Below are positions 27,401-36,634 of a stretch of DNA of 64,000 nucleotides, piece after piece. Position 1 is the stretch's first letter. Each line of letters opens with the position of its first letter. The notes beneath the pieces are model-generated. The model was not told the DNA's origin, did no database searches, and worked only from the letters and a program-made list of their open reading frames with translations. Source of the stretch: Planctomycetaceae bacterium. GTDB lineage: Bacteria > Planctomycetota > Planctomycetia > Pirellulales > Pirellulaceae. A program made the translations under genes and the position numbers. Where the stretch lies: contig JAIYDN010000048.1 in the NCBI GenBank assembly GCA_027487485.1, positions 145,581 to 209,580 on the forward strand, in the 5' to 3' direction.

Positions 27401-28227
27401 ATAAAAATGTCCGCGGTGAGATTCAAATCGCGATACTCTTCCATGTCCAAGTACACGAACTTGGGAATCCTACGACCATCCGACCGAAGAAACGTCTCTT
27501 TAGCCGCCGCGCGATACAACAGCTCTAATCGATCCGCTACTGTTCGAATGGACTGCTTGCGAGCGATCGGAGAAATCTGAGAATAGAGAGTCGATATCTT
27601 GATCGAAACACATTCGATTTCGGGCAACTGCAACGCTGCGAGATAACGATCTAAACGTCGACGCGATTCTTGTTCTCCCAAGATCGCTTCGCCAAGAAAG
27701 TTCACATTCATGCGAAGCCCTTCTTGCGATCGTTCCTTCAAGTGGCCTGCCAACTTGTCGTGCTCCGCAGGCAAGATCACATTGGCCGTTTCCTTACGCA
27801 TCTTTTCTTTCACCATCGGGACCGCGACGCCCGGCAAATATTCGCCAAACGACTGAAAGCCCTTCAGCAAGGCTTGGTCAAAGACGCTAAAGAACCGCGG
27901 AACCCCTTGCACATCCAAAATGTGAACCATCTGATCCACTACACGACCTGCGGATTCGCTCCGGAAGCTCTGATCGGTAATCTGCGTTAGAGTCGATTTG
28001 TCTTCGGGATGCTGCAACATCCGATCGAGCTCTGCTTGCTGTCGCCGTTCTTGCGGAGTTTGCAACTGCCCGGCGCGTTCCTGTAGCAAGGTCGCAAGCC
28101 CCAGTGCTGCCTGAACAAGTCGTTTGTCGTCCAGCCCGCATCGGCTGCCGGCGGATAAGCCTTGTCCTTGTAATAGAGAACGAACTTGATTCAGACTCAA
28201 CGGGGCGGCAGCGGCAGTTTGGGACAT
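24493..28227 (-). CDS. putA: Bifunctional proline dehydrogenase / P5C dehydrogenase PutA
   Basis: Oxidises proline to glutamate in two steps: FAD-dependent proline dehydrogenase, then NAD-dependent glutamate-semialdehyde dehydrogenase, with the intermediate channelled inside. From ATG 28227 it has about 1244 residues; the frame extends to 28266 but that would overlap the upstream gene by 16 bases. The N-terminal barrel shows YLDMEEYRDLNLT, TIRIVKGANME and RRLDENTGPDNFL. The aldehyde-dehydrogenase half shows VVVVSPWNFPIAIP, LLAETGGKNATIV and the catalytic Cys in SHAGQKCSATS. An extra C-terminal 190 residues follow. No N-terminal DNA-binding domain is seen, so it is not a trifunctional PutA. 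Confidence 0.95.
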   Translation of the reverse strand: MSQTAAAAPLSLNQVRSLLQGQGLSAGSRCGLDDKRLVQAALGLATLLQERAGQLQTPQERRQQAELDRMLQHPEDKSTLTQITDQSFRSESAGRVVDQMVHILDVQGVPRFFSVFDQALLKGFQSFGEYLPGVAVPMVKEKMRKETANVILPAEHDKLAGHLKERSQEGLRMNVNFLGEAILGEQESRRRLDRYLAALQLPEIECVSIKISTLYSQISPIARKQSIRTVADRLELLYRAAAKETFLRSDGRRIPKFVYLDMEEYRDLNLTADIFMHTLSRKGMENVRAGIALQAYIPDSSLAQESITQWAIDRYRKGGSPITIRIVKGANMELERVEASVRGWPQAPYRTKIETDANYKRMVRYGLRSENIEAAHLGIASHNLFDLAYAMVLASSQEVLEKVQFEMLEGMANHQRRAMFELSKSVLLYAPACQREEFINAIGYLIRRLDENTGPDNFLRHAFKISVGGATWQRLENGFLEAVERIDSVSVQARRQQDRRKFPEQPAKPVRWQALVNEPDTDFSLVANSIWAQSIIDQWQPRCDAQATKIPLSIGGDEQEGTGTLVESIDPSRPGVIAARYHQANESQIRSSVDCASQDPSGWRSLAPQDRYTILRKVAQELRIARADLIGAAIADAGKTILESDPEVSEAIDFVEFYALCALELQESEQMKAQPVGVVVVVSPWNFPIAIPCGGVAAALAAGNTVIMKPASDTVLPAYLMCQCFWRAGVPREALQFVPCSGAMAGLHMLQRPEIARVILTGGTETALSILDANPRLKLLAETGGKNATIVSGLSDRDLAIKNVLHSSFSHAGQKCSATSLLLLEEEVFQNREFKEQFVDAIVSLRVGSAWDLSTKMGPLIRPPAGDLLRGLKELEHGESWAVMPTQQGDNPCSYSPGVKWNTTAGSFTHKTELFGPVLGVMSFKNLPEAVRMVNATGFGLTSGLESLDDREQKIWRESIKAGNLYINRPTTGAIVLRQPFGGMGKSAFGPGAKAGGPNYVATLMTFTPASSEASVADASRLPELTSLRTFWERLDRSSRLLLDLPADSDGQSTTASHIAQLRSAMLSFDTFAREELHLEQDHLKLIGQDNVTRYLPATPLRIRVSAKDHPVDICLRALAASAAKCRAIVSYPDGVHEATIAVLEKLTSEWAGRIEFLEETDEELIQAIQTGQVARLRFSNSECVPEEVLRSANSHQVYVADQPVSLVGRIELLRYVMEQSISFDYHRYGNLGPRSIEKRADVL

Positions 28228-28250
28228 GGATTCAGCTTGACTCGGGTGTG

Positions 28251-29234
28251 TTAGTGAAGCACGCATTGAAACGGTACAGGATCGGCGGCACTTTTGGCCG
28301 GATAGGACTCCAAGATCTTACCATTTTGAAGCACGAACGTACCTCCTAATTGAAACCCATCACCATCCAAAGTTCCAAGCCCATTTCGCTTCAGGATTGC
28401 AGCTTGAAACCCACGCCACCAGACTGTCGGGCCAAACAATTGGGAAAGCTTGCCGCGCTCCAGCCCATAGGCCCGGTACAAGCTAGATGTCGGATCAGAA
28501 ACATGAACAACCTCGGGGATGCCAATCGAATTCATCATGGCCTGCCCGTCCGCCCAAGAGCTCATGTGGACCACAATCGGCCGCATATTCTTGGCTCGAA
28601 GTTCCGGGAGCTTGGTTTTGAGCTCCGCCAAGTTCTCTCGGCAGAAAGTACAACCCGCGTGCCTTACGAAAAGCAGGAATATCTTCTCTTGTTGGATGGC
28701 ATCCCAAAGGCTCTGCTTATCGGAACCGATCGCGTTGCGGTTCGCTTGCTCAAACGTGGGCTCGACGGCCGCAGAGGGTGGCTGGTCTTGCTTCTCAAGC
28801 GAAGTTCGATACCGTGGATCCGAATGGGCCTTCATGGCCAAATACAGCATGGCCCCGAAGGGAACCCACCAAACCAAATCGTTCGTCAGAATGGTTACGC
28901 CCCAGGACCAAGGCAAAACTCCTGTGGCAGCGCTTTGCACAAAGCCTATCGGCCCAAGTATCTTTCCCAAGAAGCCCACCAAAACAATCGGCCAATGCCG
29001 GACAAAGTCCCTAGCTGCGAACCAATAGCCGATGCCGTAAACCCCCACGATCATCCCTACGCACTGCCATATTCCGGGATAATTGGGGCGGGCTATTCCC
29101 GTCCAGTCAAATAGATGATTTGGGAACAGAATTACCCATGCACCCCAAAACAGGTTGTAAACAGCAGCCACTCGCAATACCAAGCTTGGCCATTTCACGG
29201 CTGTGGAGTGTTGGTCTGGGCTTATGTTTGACAT
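28251..29234 (-). CDS. Membrane protein with peroxiredoxin-like (AhpC/TSA2) domain
   Basis: A 327-residue two-part protein. Residues 15-145 carry four hydrophobic segments (such as LRVAAVYNLFWGAWVILF and LVWWVPFGAMLYLAM). After a polar linker, residues 170-327 form a thioredoxin-fold domain of the AhpC/TSA antioxidant type 2 (PRXL2-like) group: IFLLFVRHAGCTFCRENLAE, then VVHMSSWADGQAMM. The redox pair is CTFC. Such domains are thought to act as thiol-dependent peroxidases or reductases. The fusion of a four-helix membrane part to this domain is uncommon. It lies 23 bases before putA, and proline dehydrogenase can feed the quinone pool, so a redox link is plausible but inferred. Confidence 0.75.
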   Translation of the reverse strand: MSNISPDQHSTAVKWPSLVLRVAAVYNLFWGAWVILFPNHLFDWTGIARPNYPGIWQCVGMIVGVYGIGYWFAARDFVRHWPIVLVGFLGKILGPIGFVQSAATGVLPWSWGVTILTNDLVWWVPFGAMLYLAMKAHSDPRYRTSLEKQDQPPSAAVEPTFEQANRNAIGSDKQSLWDAIQQEKIFLLFVRHAGCTFCRENLAELKTKLPELRAKNMRPIVVHMSSWADGQAMMNSIGIPEVVHVSDPTSSLYRAYGLERGKLSQLFGPTVWWRGFQAAILKRNGLGTLDGDGFQLGGTFVLQNGKILESYPAKSAADPVPFQCVLH

Positions 29235-29360
29235 GTTGCAGGCGTGTAATGGGTGTAGTGGGGCATCTTGGTTAGTACTCTGTCCCTGTCAGGGCCATTC
29301 GCGGCCCCTAGCAGGGCATATCGCATCAGTCTTGAACCGGCAAACGCCCGCGAATGCAAC

Positions 29361-32300
29361 TCATTCGTGATCGTGTCCATGATCAGGAGCACCGTGACCA
29401 TGATCATGAGCCGCGAAGGCCTCGTGGTCTTTATTGCCACCCGCGATTACGTAGGCCATCAAGTCCAGAATCTCTTCTCGAGTTAACTTGCTGAGCAACC
29501 CTTGAGGCATCGTGGATACCTCGGATTTTTTCTCCGCTTCGATGTCCGCTTTTTCCAGGATGGTTGGTTCCCCCTTGGCCAATGGATCGACCATGATTTT
29601 GATCTGGTCCTTGGTTTCCTCGACAACCATTCCGGAGATGATCGCTTCGGAGCTCATTTGGAAAATTCGCGAACGGTACTTTTCTTCGATCTCGGCGGAT
29701 GGCTCAAGAATGGATTTCAGCAAGTTCGCTGGGGCTCGCTTTTTCTCGTCCAGTTTGCTTAGATCGGGTCCGAACTCCTTCCCCTCCCCGCCCAGCTTGT
29801 GACAGCCAACGCAGTTCGCAGCTCGGAACAGACTCTTGCCCACTTCGAACGATCGACCATGCACACCATGCTGAACGTCGGCAACTAAGTCTTCGTATTT
29901 CCATGCAGTGTTGCGGCCAATGGATGCGAGCAATTCATCTTGCATGGGAAGTGGGTTGGCGGCCAGGTACGCGTCTGGATCGACTTGGTAAGCCTCTAAA
30001 TCGCTAACCACCACCAACACCCCAAACATGCGTCTCCAGTGTCCAGGGTAAGTGCAAACGAACGGATACATACCCGGTTGCTTTGGAACGTCCATAGTCA
30101 TCGTCTGCGATTCGCCCGGCGATAGCAATTTGCTAGCCAGCAAGACCTTTTCCGAGACGGGCACAAAGTTGCGTTCGCGAGCATCGGGTTCCAATGCACT
30201 CGCCTCTGCTTTCAGTCCAATCTCTTCCAAAGAACCGGGCATAATGAACACTAAATTGTGCGGCATATTATCGGTATTCGAAAAACGAAACTCGACAGGC
30301 TTTCCTGCAGCCACGGCAATTCTTTCTTTATCGTAGTTCATCCGCTCTACGACCGTCCCGATAGCGATGGTTCTCACATCCAGATTCTGCAATCGATCGG
30401 CGATTCGCTTCGCTTGTTCGCTCGGAAGCTTCTCAGCAAACGCTTTGATCAGCTCGACGGTTTCCACCGCATTGCCAGACGTTCTACTCTTGGCCGGGAT
30501 GCTGCTCAGATAACCCACAAGGTTGTCGACCAGGCTGGGCAGTTCCTTCGCATCCCACGCGGCCGGAGGCAATGTCTTCATCGCTGTCACGGCCGCCGCA
30601 CGTTGCCGATCGGCCTTAATCAACCGTGTCCAATCCAAGAACTTTTCGCTTTCAAAGCCAGGAAGTGTAGCGAGTGTACGAACCGCAAGATCTTGGACCG
30701 TTTCACCCGCACTACCGACGCTCAGAAACTCAGGTGCAATTTTTTGCTTTTTCAACTCAGGGCCACTCCATGCTAGCCTCAGACCATCACCCCCACCGTT
30801 ATCGAAGTAGGTCACCACAATACGATGCAACCCCGCCGTCAAATCGGCCGAAGCACTCTTTTCGACCATGCCATGCAATCCATCGTTGTCGATCAGTAGT
30901 TTGTCGTCGAGATACACGCGGGAGCCGTCATCGGAGGCAATCGAGAATGTGTAGTTGCCTGATTGGGGAACAGTCAGGTTCCCTGTAAACCGCAACGCGA
31001 AATCATCCGGCTCCGTACGCTGTGGTACTTCCATGATGACTCCTGGAACAACTCCGCTACCTGTAGGTTGCAGGGCAGCCAATGTTTCTAGCGCAACATT
31101 GTCTGGAGCAGGGAAGAAGTAGTCGACCTGGATTCCCGGCTCTTGAAGTGCCCCACCTTGCGGTTCCGCCTGGAGGGATGCTGGCAGTTCGAACATCAAG
31201 CCTCGAACCGAGGGAAGCAGTTTTTGCTTCAAACTGGGGTCCCGAAGACTCTCGACTGCCAACAAAAGATCCTTAAGTCGCTGGTGACTGGAGGCAGCTA
31301 ATGCAAAGGCTGCGTCCCCCGTCCCTTCGGCTGCGATCCAAGCCGCAAAGCCCAATTGCCGCGTTGCAGGCTGTTTCCCGTTGGTAGCCAGAGTTTGCAA
31401 AGTACCTCGCGACTTTCTCAATTCGGCAGCAGGCTGTTCCAACAATAGATCTTGGAGGCTCTTCAACCCATCGGCCTTCGTGTTTTGGTCACGCTCTTGA
31501 ACTAAGGCTAATATGACGGGCAAAGAGCTTTCCTTCCTCAGTTCCGATAGACCCTTCAATGATGTACGCAAATTCTCGATCGAAACGACCGGACGAGCCA
31601 AAATCGCTTGATAGGCCTTCTCTGATTTGGGAAGCTTCAAAATGCTTTCTACGCTCGCATTTTGAAATGCATATTGAAGGGCGGCTTCCGATAGCTTCAC
31701 GTTGCTGTCGATGGACCGTTTCAATTGATCGTCCACGTTTAGTCTTGGCTTGGCGTACAGGAGCACCGTTTCTAGTTCCGGATCAAGGGGGCGGTTTGCG
31801 ACTTCGAAGAACGCTTCCACGGCCGTCGGCCCTTGCAGTTCCACAGCCGTCTTAATGGCCTCTGCCCGAACCAGCGCGGATTCGTCCCTCGCGGCGCTCA
31901 GCAGCAAAGAGTCCCAATCTTTGACAAGCTTCGCCCAATGACCCAACGTTCGAATGGCTGCTGCTCGAACGCGTCCTTCGCGAGCTTGAAACGTTTTCTT
32001 GATCCATGCCATGTCAGGACGCCGATGTTCTTCGAGAACCCACAGACCTTCCAAGAGAGCCTGTGCATCATCTGGCTTGGCTGGATCCAGTCCTTTTGCC
32101 CATTGATGCAAGGCGGTGTCGACCACTGCGGATTCTCGGCCGCTTAATTCCAAACGAGCTCGATACCGAGTCCCGTTTTCTTTCGAGTAGAAGGCCTTGA
32201 AGACCTCTTCGACAGGCTTGCCCTTGAGCTTTGTCGGTTGGAGCGGCTTGCGTCCTTCGGCGGTCACGCGATACACACGACCATGTTCGTTGTCTCGATT

Positions 32301-34319
32301 GGGATCTCGCATGTTGTGCTGCATGTGACCGATAATTGCATTGCTCCAGTCCGCAACATAAAGAGCCCCATCGCCCCCCACTTCAAGATCGCTCGGGCGG
32401 AAATTCGGATCGCTCGAAACCAAAATCGGTTCAATTTCGGTCGCCTTGATGTCAGCCCCGTTGTACGTCACTTCATGTTGCAACACTCCCAGCACTCCGA
32501 TGCAATTGCATATCAAGAAGTTGCCCTGGTTTTCCTGGGGGAAATGGCTGCTGGATAGGATGCCATTGGAAGAGACAGGTCGAACCCGCATCTTAAACCA
32601 CTGTTTGTTCCCAATGCCTTTGCCAATATTGACATAAGACCCGGTACCGCCCGTACCGTCATTCGCAAACTGATAGCCCCACTGGTCGAAAACATCTCCG
32701 TGTGGGTTCGGACCAATGGGGAAGTGAAACTCCATCTCAAAGGTTCTTGGGTTGAATCGATGCACACCGCTCGCCTCCGAACGAACCGTTTTGGTAGGCG
32801 TTTCGATAGCCGACACATTGAAGATTCCTCGAGACCAATACAGCCAACCATCCGGCCCGATTAACATAGCGTTGGCAGAGTGATGCGAATCCGCGCTGCA
32901 AACACCTTGAAGCATACGAATTTTTAAGTCCGCTTTATCATCACCATCGGTATCTTTTAAGAACCAAATTTCAGGCAGAGCGGCAACAAGCATTCCACCG
33001 TTCCAAAACTCGAAGCCGGTTACGCTATTGAGTTCATCTGCGAATGTGACGCAACGGTCCGCGACTCCATCCCCGTCATCGTCGGGAAGGCAAATGATCT
33101 TGTCCCGCCGCGGCTCGACCGGATTCCAGTGAGGATAAGATGGCCACGTTGCTACGAACAAGCGGCCATCGGTGTCGACCGCCATTTGGACGGGGTTGAT
33201 CAAGTCCGGAAACATTTCTTCTGAGGCAAAGAGATTGACCTGCATCCCCTTGGCCACTTTCATCTTGCTGATCGCTTCTTTGCCTCCAAGATATTCATGG
33301 CGACCATCTGCCAGCTTTCCAGGGATGTTGGTTTTTACCTCGAGTTCCGGCGGCAAGTTATCGTCCTTGACCACGTACGTTTCGCCGCGTGCAGTAGCCC
33401 AAACAGCTTTGTCCCGGTTCGCTGTTTTCACATCGAAAATTTCCATTTCTCGCATCATGACATCGGCGTTCGATTGTCCGAACCAAGCTAACTTGGAACG
33501 GCCACCAAAAACGTTGTAGCCATCCACCACGCGGTATCGGCTGAACCATTCATAGTTCTTAGAGAGGATGGTTTGCCGTAGGTTTTCTAAGCGAGTCTCG
33601 TCAGAAGGCAATGTTCGACCTGGAAACAAGTTTTTGACAATGATCTGCGAGATCGCCCGATCGCCATTATCAAGAAGGTGAATACCGTTCATGGTCAGCG
33701 GCTGTTTCGCGGATGCATAGAGACGCTGCGAAGGGCCGAACAAGTCCACGAAGGCAACCTTCTTTTCTTGGCACACTTGCTTCATGGCTTGAGTGTAGAT
33801 TGCTAGATTGGCATTGTTGTCCGAGCCGTCTGGGAGATGAGGGCTCTTCAAGTTCTCATGAGCAATAGGTGAAAAGAAAACCAATTGCGGAGCGGCCAAG
33901 CCGTCGTACTTTTGGCTCTTCATCCCATCGATGGTGTCCGCCAAATCAGCGCGAAACTTATCGAGCCCGCCAGCACCTTGTTGAGCTTCGTTATAACCAA
34001 AGAAACAAAAAACCACGTTCGCCTTGACCTTGGTCAACCATTCATCTGGAGATCCGAAATTCTCCTCACGCGATCGCAACTTTAACTCGTCGCCGGGATA
34101 TCCAAGATTGCGGCAGGTCAAATCCAATTCTGGAAACATGGCGGCCAGGTAGGTTTCTAACCAACCTGAATGCTGCATGCGATCGGCGGTAGTGTTCCCA
34201 ATATACGCAACGCTATCCCCCTTTTTTAATTCAAGAGGAGGGGTCTGGGACTGGGAGTTTGAGACAAGCAGCATTAGCGTTGCAAAGAACCCAACGCAGG
34301 TCAAACGAAGCATATTCAT
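29361..34319 (-). CDS. PVC-type haem/cupredoxin multi-domain secreted protein
   Basis: A 1652-residue exported protein built as: signal peptide (1-24), SGNH/GDSL-like domain with a degenerate nucleophile (about 30-235), beta-propeller of the membrane-bound dehydrogenase type (about 356-690, NPVQMAVDTDGRLFVATW), HEAT-like helical repeats (700-1050), a PA14 domain (1063-1186, FSIASDDGSRVYLDDKLLID), a cupredoxin domain (1323-1436) with copper ligands His in MPHNLVF and Cys/His/Met in CTYPGHWRRM, a class I cytochrome c motif CVGCH near 1500, and a His/Asp/Gly tail HDHGHGAPDHGHDHE. It looks like a periplasmic or surface electron-transfer enzyme on a sugar-like substrate. It is a single unbroken frame. 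Confidence 0.85.
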   Translation of the reverse strand: MNMLRLTCVGFFATLMLLVSNSQSQTPPLELKKGDSVAYIGNTTADRMQHSGWLETYLAAMFPELDLTCRNLGYPGDELKLRSREENFGSPDEWLTKVKANVVFCFFGYNEAQQGAGGLDKFRADLADTIDGMKSQKYDGLAAPQLVFFSPIAHENLKSPHLPDGSDNNANLAIYTQAMKQVCQEKKVAFVDLFGPSQRLYASAKQPLTMNGIHLLDNGDRAISQIIVKNLFPGRTLPSDETRLENLRQTILSKNYEWFSRYRVVDGYNVFGGRSKLAWFGQSNADVMMREMEIFDVKTANRDKAVWATARGETYVVKDDNLPPELEVKTNIPGKLADGRHEYLGGKEAISKMKVAKGMQVNLFASEEMFPDLINPVQMAVDTDGRLFVATWPSYPHWNPVEPRRDKIICLPDDDGDGVADRCVTFADELNSVTGFEFWNGGMLVAALPEIWFLKDTDGDDKADLKIRMLQGVCSADSHHSANAMLIGPDGWLYWSRGIFNVSAIETPTKTVRSEASGVHRFNPRTFEMEFHFPIGPNPHGDVFDQWGYQFANDGTGGTGSYVNIGKGIGNKQWFKMRVRPVSSNGILSSSHFPQENQGNFLICNCIGVLGVLQHEVTYNGADIKATEIEPILVSSDPNFRPSDLEVGGDGALYVADWSNAIIGHMQHNMRDPNRDNEHGRVYRVTAEGRKPLQPTKLKGKPVEEVFKAFYSKENGTRYRARLELSGRESAVVDTALHQWAKGLDPAKPDDAQALLEGLWVLEEHRRPDMAWIKKTFQAREGRVRAAAIRTLGHWAKLVKDWDSLLLSAARDESALVRAEAIKTAVELQGPTAVEAFFEVANRPLDPELETVLLYAKPRLNVDDQLKRSIDSNVKLSEAALQYAFQNASVESILKLPKSEKAYQAILARPVVSIENLRTSLKGLSELRKESSLPVILALVQERDQNTKADGLKSLQDLLLEQPAAELRKSRGTLQTLATNGKQPATRQLGFAAWIAAEGTGDAAFALAASSHQRLKDLLLAVESLRDPSLKQKLLPSVRGLMFELPASLQAEPQGGALQEPGIQVDYFFPAPDNVALETLAALQPTGSGVVPGVIMEVPQRTEPDDFALRFTGNLTVPQSGNYTFSIASDDGSRVYLDDKLLIDNDGLHGMVEKSASADLTAGLHRIVVTYFDNGGGDGLRLAWSGPELKKQKIAPEFLSVGSAGETVQDLAVRTLATLPGFESEKFLDWTRLIKADRQRAAAVTAMKTLPPAAWDAKELPSLVDNLVGYLSSIPAKSRTSGNAVETVELIKAFAEKLPSEQAKRIADRLQNLDVRTIAIGTVVERMNYDKERIAVAAGKPVEFRFSNTDNMPHNLVFIMPGSLEEIGLKAEASALEPDARERNFVPVSEKVLLASKLLSPGESQTMTMDVPKQPGMYPFVCTYPGHWRRMFGVLVVVSDLEAYQVDPDAYLAANPLPMQDELLASIGRNTAWKYEDLVADVQHGVHGRSFEVGKSLFRAANCVGCHKLGGEGKEFGPDLSKLDEKKRAPANLLKSILEPSAEIEEKYRSRIFQMSSEAIISGMVVEETKDQIKIMVDPLAKGEPTILEKADIEAEKKSEVSTMPQGLLSKLTREEILDLMAYVIAGGNKDHEAFAAHDHGHGAPDHGHDHE

Positions 34320-34394
34320 GGGTGAAATTCCTTTGGGAGGGGATCGTATGGCTCTTATTGTAACGCAAGCGAGCCCAAAGAGTACAACACCAAG

Positions 34395-35132
34395 CTAAGC
34401 TGTCAGCAGCAGCTTCAAACCAGCGATTACCAGTACCAGAGCCAACAACCGCTTGATGGTGGCTTGGGGGAATCGCGTACTTCCCAAATAGGACCCAGCC
34501 AAACCTGCGAACAAGGCAATCAGGGCGAACGGAATCGCAAAAGTAGGAAGCTGCCGAGTGCTGCTGATGTTGCCAAGCAAACCTGCTATCGAATTCAATA
34601 GGATGAAAACAGCGGAAACAGCAGCGGCAGATTTTGTTTTCGCCCATCGCATGGCTAGAAGGAGAGGTGTTAAAAAGATACCTCCCCCTGTTCCGGTCAG
34701 CCCCGACAAAAGCCCAAGTCCCGCGCCGACAGGTAATGCGACGCCCGTCGACGGCTCGTGAATTGCCGCATCTTCCGAAGGGTAGATCAAGAATCGGATC
34801 GCCGAAAACAGAAGGATCCAACCGACAATGAATTTGAAGGCGGCTGCGGGCAAATTGACATAGCCACCGACAAAAGCCATCGGAACGGCAAGTATTGCGA
34901 ATGGCCAAAACAACTTCCAGGAAAAGTGACCACCACGGTAAAACTGCCAGGATGCGACCGAAGCTACCAAAATGTTCAACGCAAGGGCCGTTGGCTTAAT
35001 AACGTTAGGTGCAAGCCCGGCGAGCGACAGGACGGCGATGTACCCCGAAGCTCCAGCATGACCCACCGAAGAGTACAAGAATGCGATTGCCCCAATCGCC
35101 ATGCTCACGATTACAAATTGTTCCGTTGTCAT
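34395..35132 (-). CDS. TSUP/TauE-SafE family transporter
   Basis: A 245-residue membrane protein with about eight hydrophobic segments arranged as two repeats. The TSUP signatures are AFLYSSVGHAGASGYIAVL in the first half and LLSGLTGTGGGIFLTPLLL in the second. Family members export or take up sulphite, sulphonates or other small anions. The start ATG at 35132 gives a hydrophobic N-terminus with no leader. The cargo cannot be told from sequence. It is 75 bases upstream of, and on the same strand as, the 1652-residue haem/copper protein, so the two could share a transcript. Confidence 0.9.
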   Translation of the reverse strand: MTTEQFVIVSMAIGAIAFLYSSVGHAGASGYIAVLSLAGLAPNVIKPTALALNILVASVASWQFYRGGHFSWKLFWPFAILAVPMAFVGGYVNLPAAAFKFIVGWILLFSAIRFLIYPSEDAAIHEPSTGVALPVGAGLGLLSGLTGTGGGIFLTPLLLAMRWAKTKSAAAVSAVFILLNSIAGLLGNISSTRQLPTFAIPFALIALFAGLAGSYLGSTRFPQATIKRLLALVLVIAGLKLLLTA

Positions 35133-35355
35133 CAGCGATTTTTTGTCGAGTCTCTTTCAAGGACGCTGGCGATGTTTCCAGCAAACATATTCGGACCAAG
35201 TATAGTCTGTCGCGTTATTCATAAAGTACCTGCATCGAAAATCACCTCTGCGAACAATTGAATCGGCACACCGACTCAAGTAGGATGTCGAACGTTATTC
35301 AATGGTTTTTGGTTTCTTTTCAAAAATTGTCCGTCTGTTACTTACTGAATGATTC

Positions 35356-36489
35356 ATGAGAACTATGGTTGCCCATCACGATATTGGTATTGCAAACGGC
35401 AGGCGGAGCAAGACCTCGACAGCTTCATTAAATAAAAGAAGTGGGAACATCAACCTGTGGCTTCTTGGTGGCGTTGTCTTTGGAGTAGGTTTGATTTTTC
35501 TTCTTGGAATCGCTTGGTACTTGCTGAGTTCTCTTCAGCCTGCGACTTCCATGAGCATGCCTTCGATTGTTGGTTCTGCAACAGACTCACTTCGTCACGA
35601 CAATGGCAACGCATCTGAATCGGACTTGATGTCGTTTAAAAGAATAGCGAGCCTTACGCAGCTTCCTGTAATAAAGAAACTGGGAACCAAAGACCTGCAG
35701 TATTACGATGTTTCTTTGGACCGAGCGTTTGGCAAATCGATGCGACTGTTCATTTACATGCCTCCCGGAGACTCTACCAAGAAAATGCCGGTCGTGTTTG
35801 AAGCTCCATCGGGAACTCCGTTGTTGCATGGTGCCGATATCGGTACCGCAGAGGGATCGGCAGAACTACTCCCGTTTGTTGAGGAGGGAATGATTACCGT
35901 AACGTACTCTATTGATGGACATATGCCCGCAGGAATTCGCCCAGATGCAGAAGCGGCTTTTATGGCAGCGATGTCCGTCGCCTACAAGTCCTTTACCGAA
36001 GCGGACGCGGGAGTCGAGAACGGTAAGGCGGCCATCGATTTTGTTCTTGCTCAACTGCCTCAAGCGGATCCGGAACGGCTCTACACGTGGGGCCATAGCT
36101 CATCGGCTACACTTGCATTGCTTTTGGCGTCGAAAGATCAACGCATCAAGAAATGCATCGCACTGGCTCCCATCACGGATCTTCAATCTCGTCTAGGAGA
36201 TCTACGACAAGAACCATCCATGACGCGTGTTTTCCCAGACATCGCAAACTACCTGAAATCAGGCTCTCCTAGCAGCTATATCAAACAGCTGAAGAGCCCC
36301 GTCTTCTTGGCTCACGCAAAAGACGATGACAACGAGCCCTACGAAAACTCGGCAACCTACGTGAACAATCTAAAAGGTGCCGGCGGAACCATTGAGTTCC
36401 TTTCGCTACCGCGTGGAGGGCACTATCAGGAATTGATTTCAACGAGTCTGCCGAAGGCTGTCGAATGGCTTAAGAAAGATTCCTTCTAG
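35356..36489 (+). CDS. Membrane-anchored alpha/beta-hydrolase (S9-like)
   Basis: A 377-residue type II membrane protein. After a basic N-terminus of about 30 residues comes one membrane helix (LWLLGGVVFGVGLIFLLGIA, about 31-52), a Ser/Thr-rich linker, then an alpha/beta-hydrolase domain. The nucleophile elbow is WGHSSSATLAL (GxSxS, a variant of GxSxG), the acid region is HAKDDDNEPY and the catalytic His is in PRGGHYQEL. The layout matches prolyl-oligopeptidase-like esterases or peptidases. The substrate is unknown. It is divergent from the TSUP gene across 223 bases. Confidence 0.8.
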   Translation: MRTMVAHHDIGIANGRRSKTSTASLNKRSGNINLWLLGGVVFGVGLIFLLGIAWYLLSSLQPATSMSMPSIVGSATDSLRHDNGNASESDLMSFKRIASLTQLPVIKKLGTKDLQYYDVSLDRAFGKSMRLFIYMPPGDSTKKMPVVFEAPSGTPLLHGADIGTAEGSAELLPFVEEGMITVTYSIDGHMPAGIRPDAEAAFMAAMSVAYKSFTEADAGVENGKAAIDFVLAQLPQADPERLYTWGHSSSATLALLLASKDQRIKKCIALAPITDLQSRLGDLRQEPSMTRVFPDIANYLKSGSPSSYIKQLKSPVFLAHAKDDDNEPYENSATYVNNLKGAGGTIEFLSLPRGGHYQELISTSLPKAVEWLKKDSF

Positions 36490-36634
36490 GCAGCTGAAAA
36501 AGGCGTCCGGCTAAGATCTATCTGGGATTGCCGCCCTGCTGGATGGAATACGAGACGAAATCCGATTAGGATATCTATCGGTTGAACCTTCCTCAGGCAG
36601 CCTCCCTCCTTCCCCTCCCAACTTAGAATCCCAA

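Noticed and set aside
28350..29114. Plus-strand frame of 254 residues opposite the peroxiredoxin-like gene
   Set aside because: Antisense to a gene with clear membrane helices and a CTFC motif; composition is rich in Arg, Pro and Gly.
34231..34908. Minus-strand frame of 225 residues overlapping the TSUP gene
   Set aside because: Cys/Arg/His-rich composition typical of a shifted frame inside a transporter gene; the TSUP frame has clear motifs.
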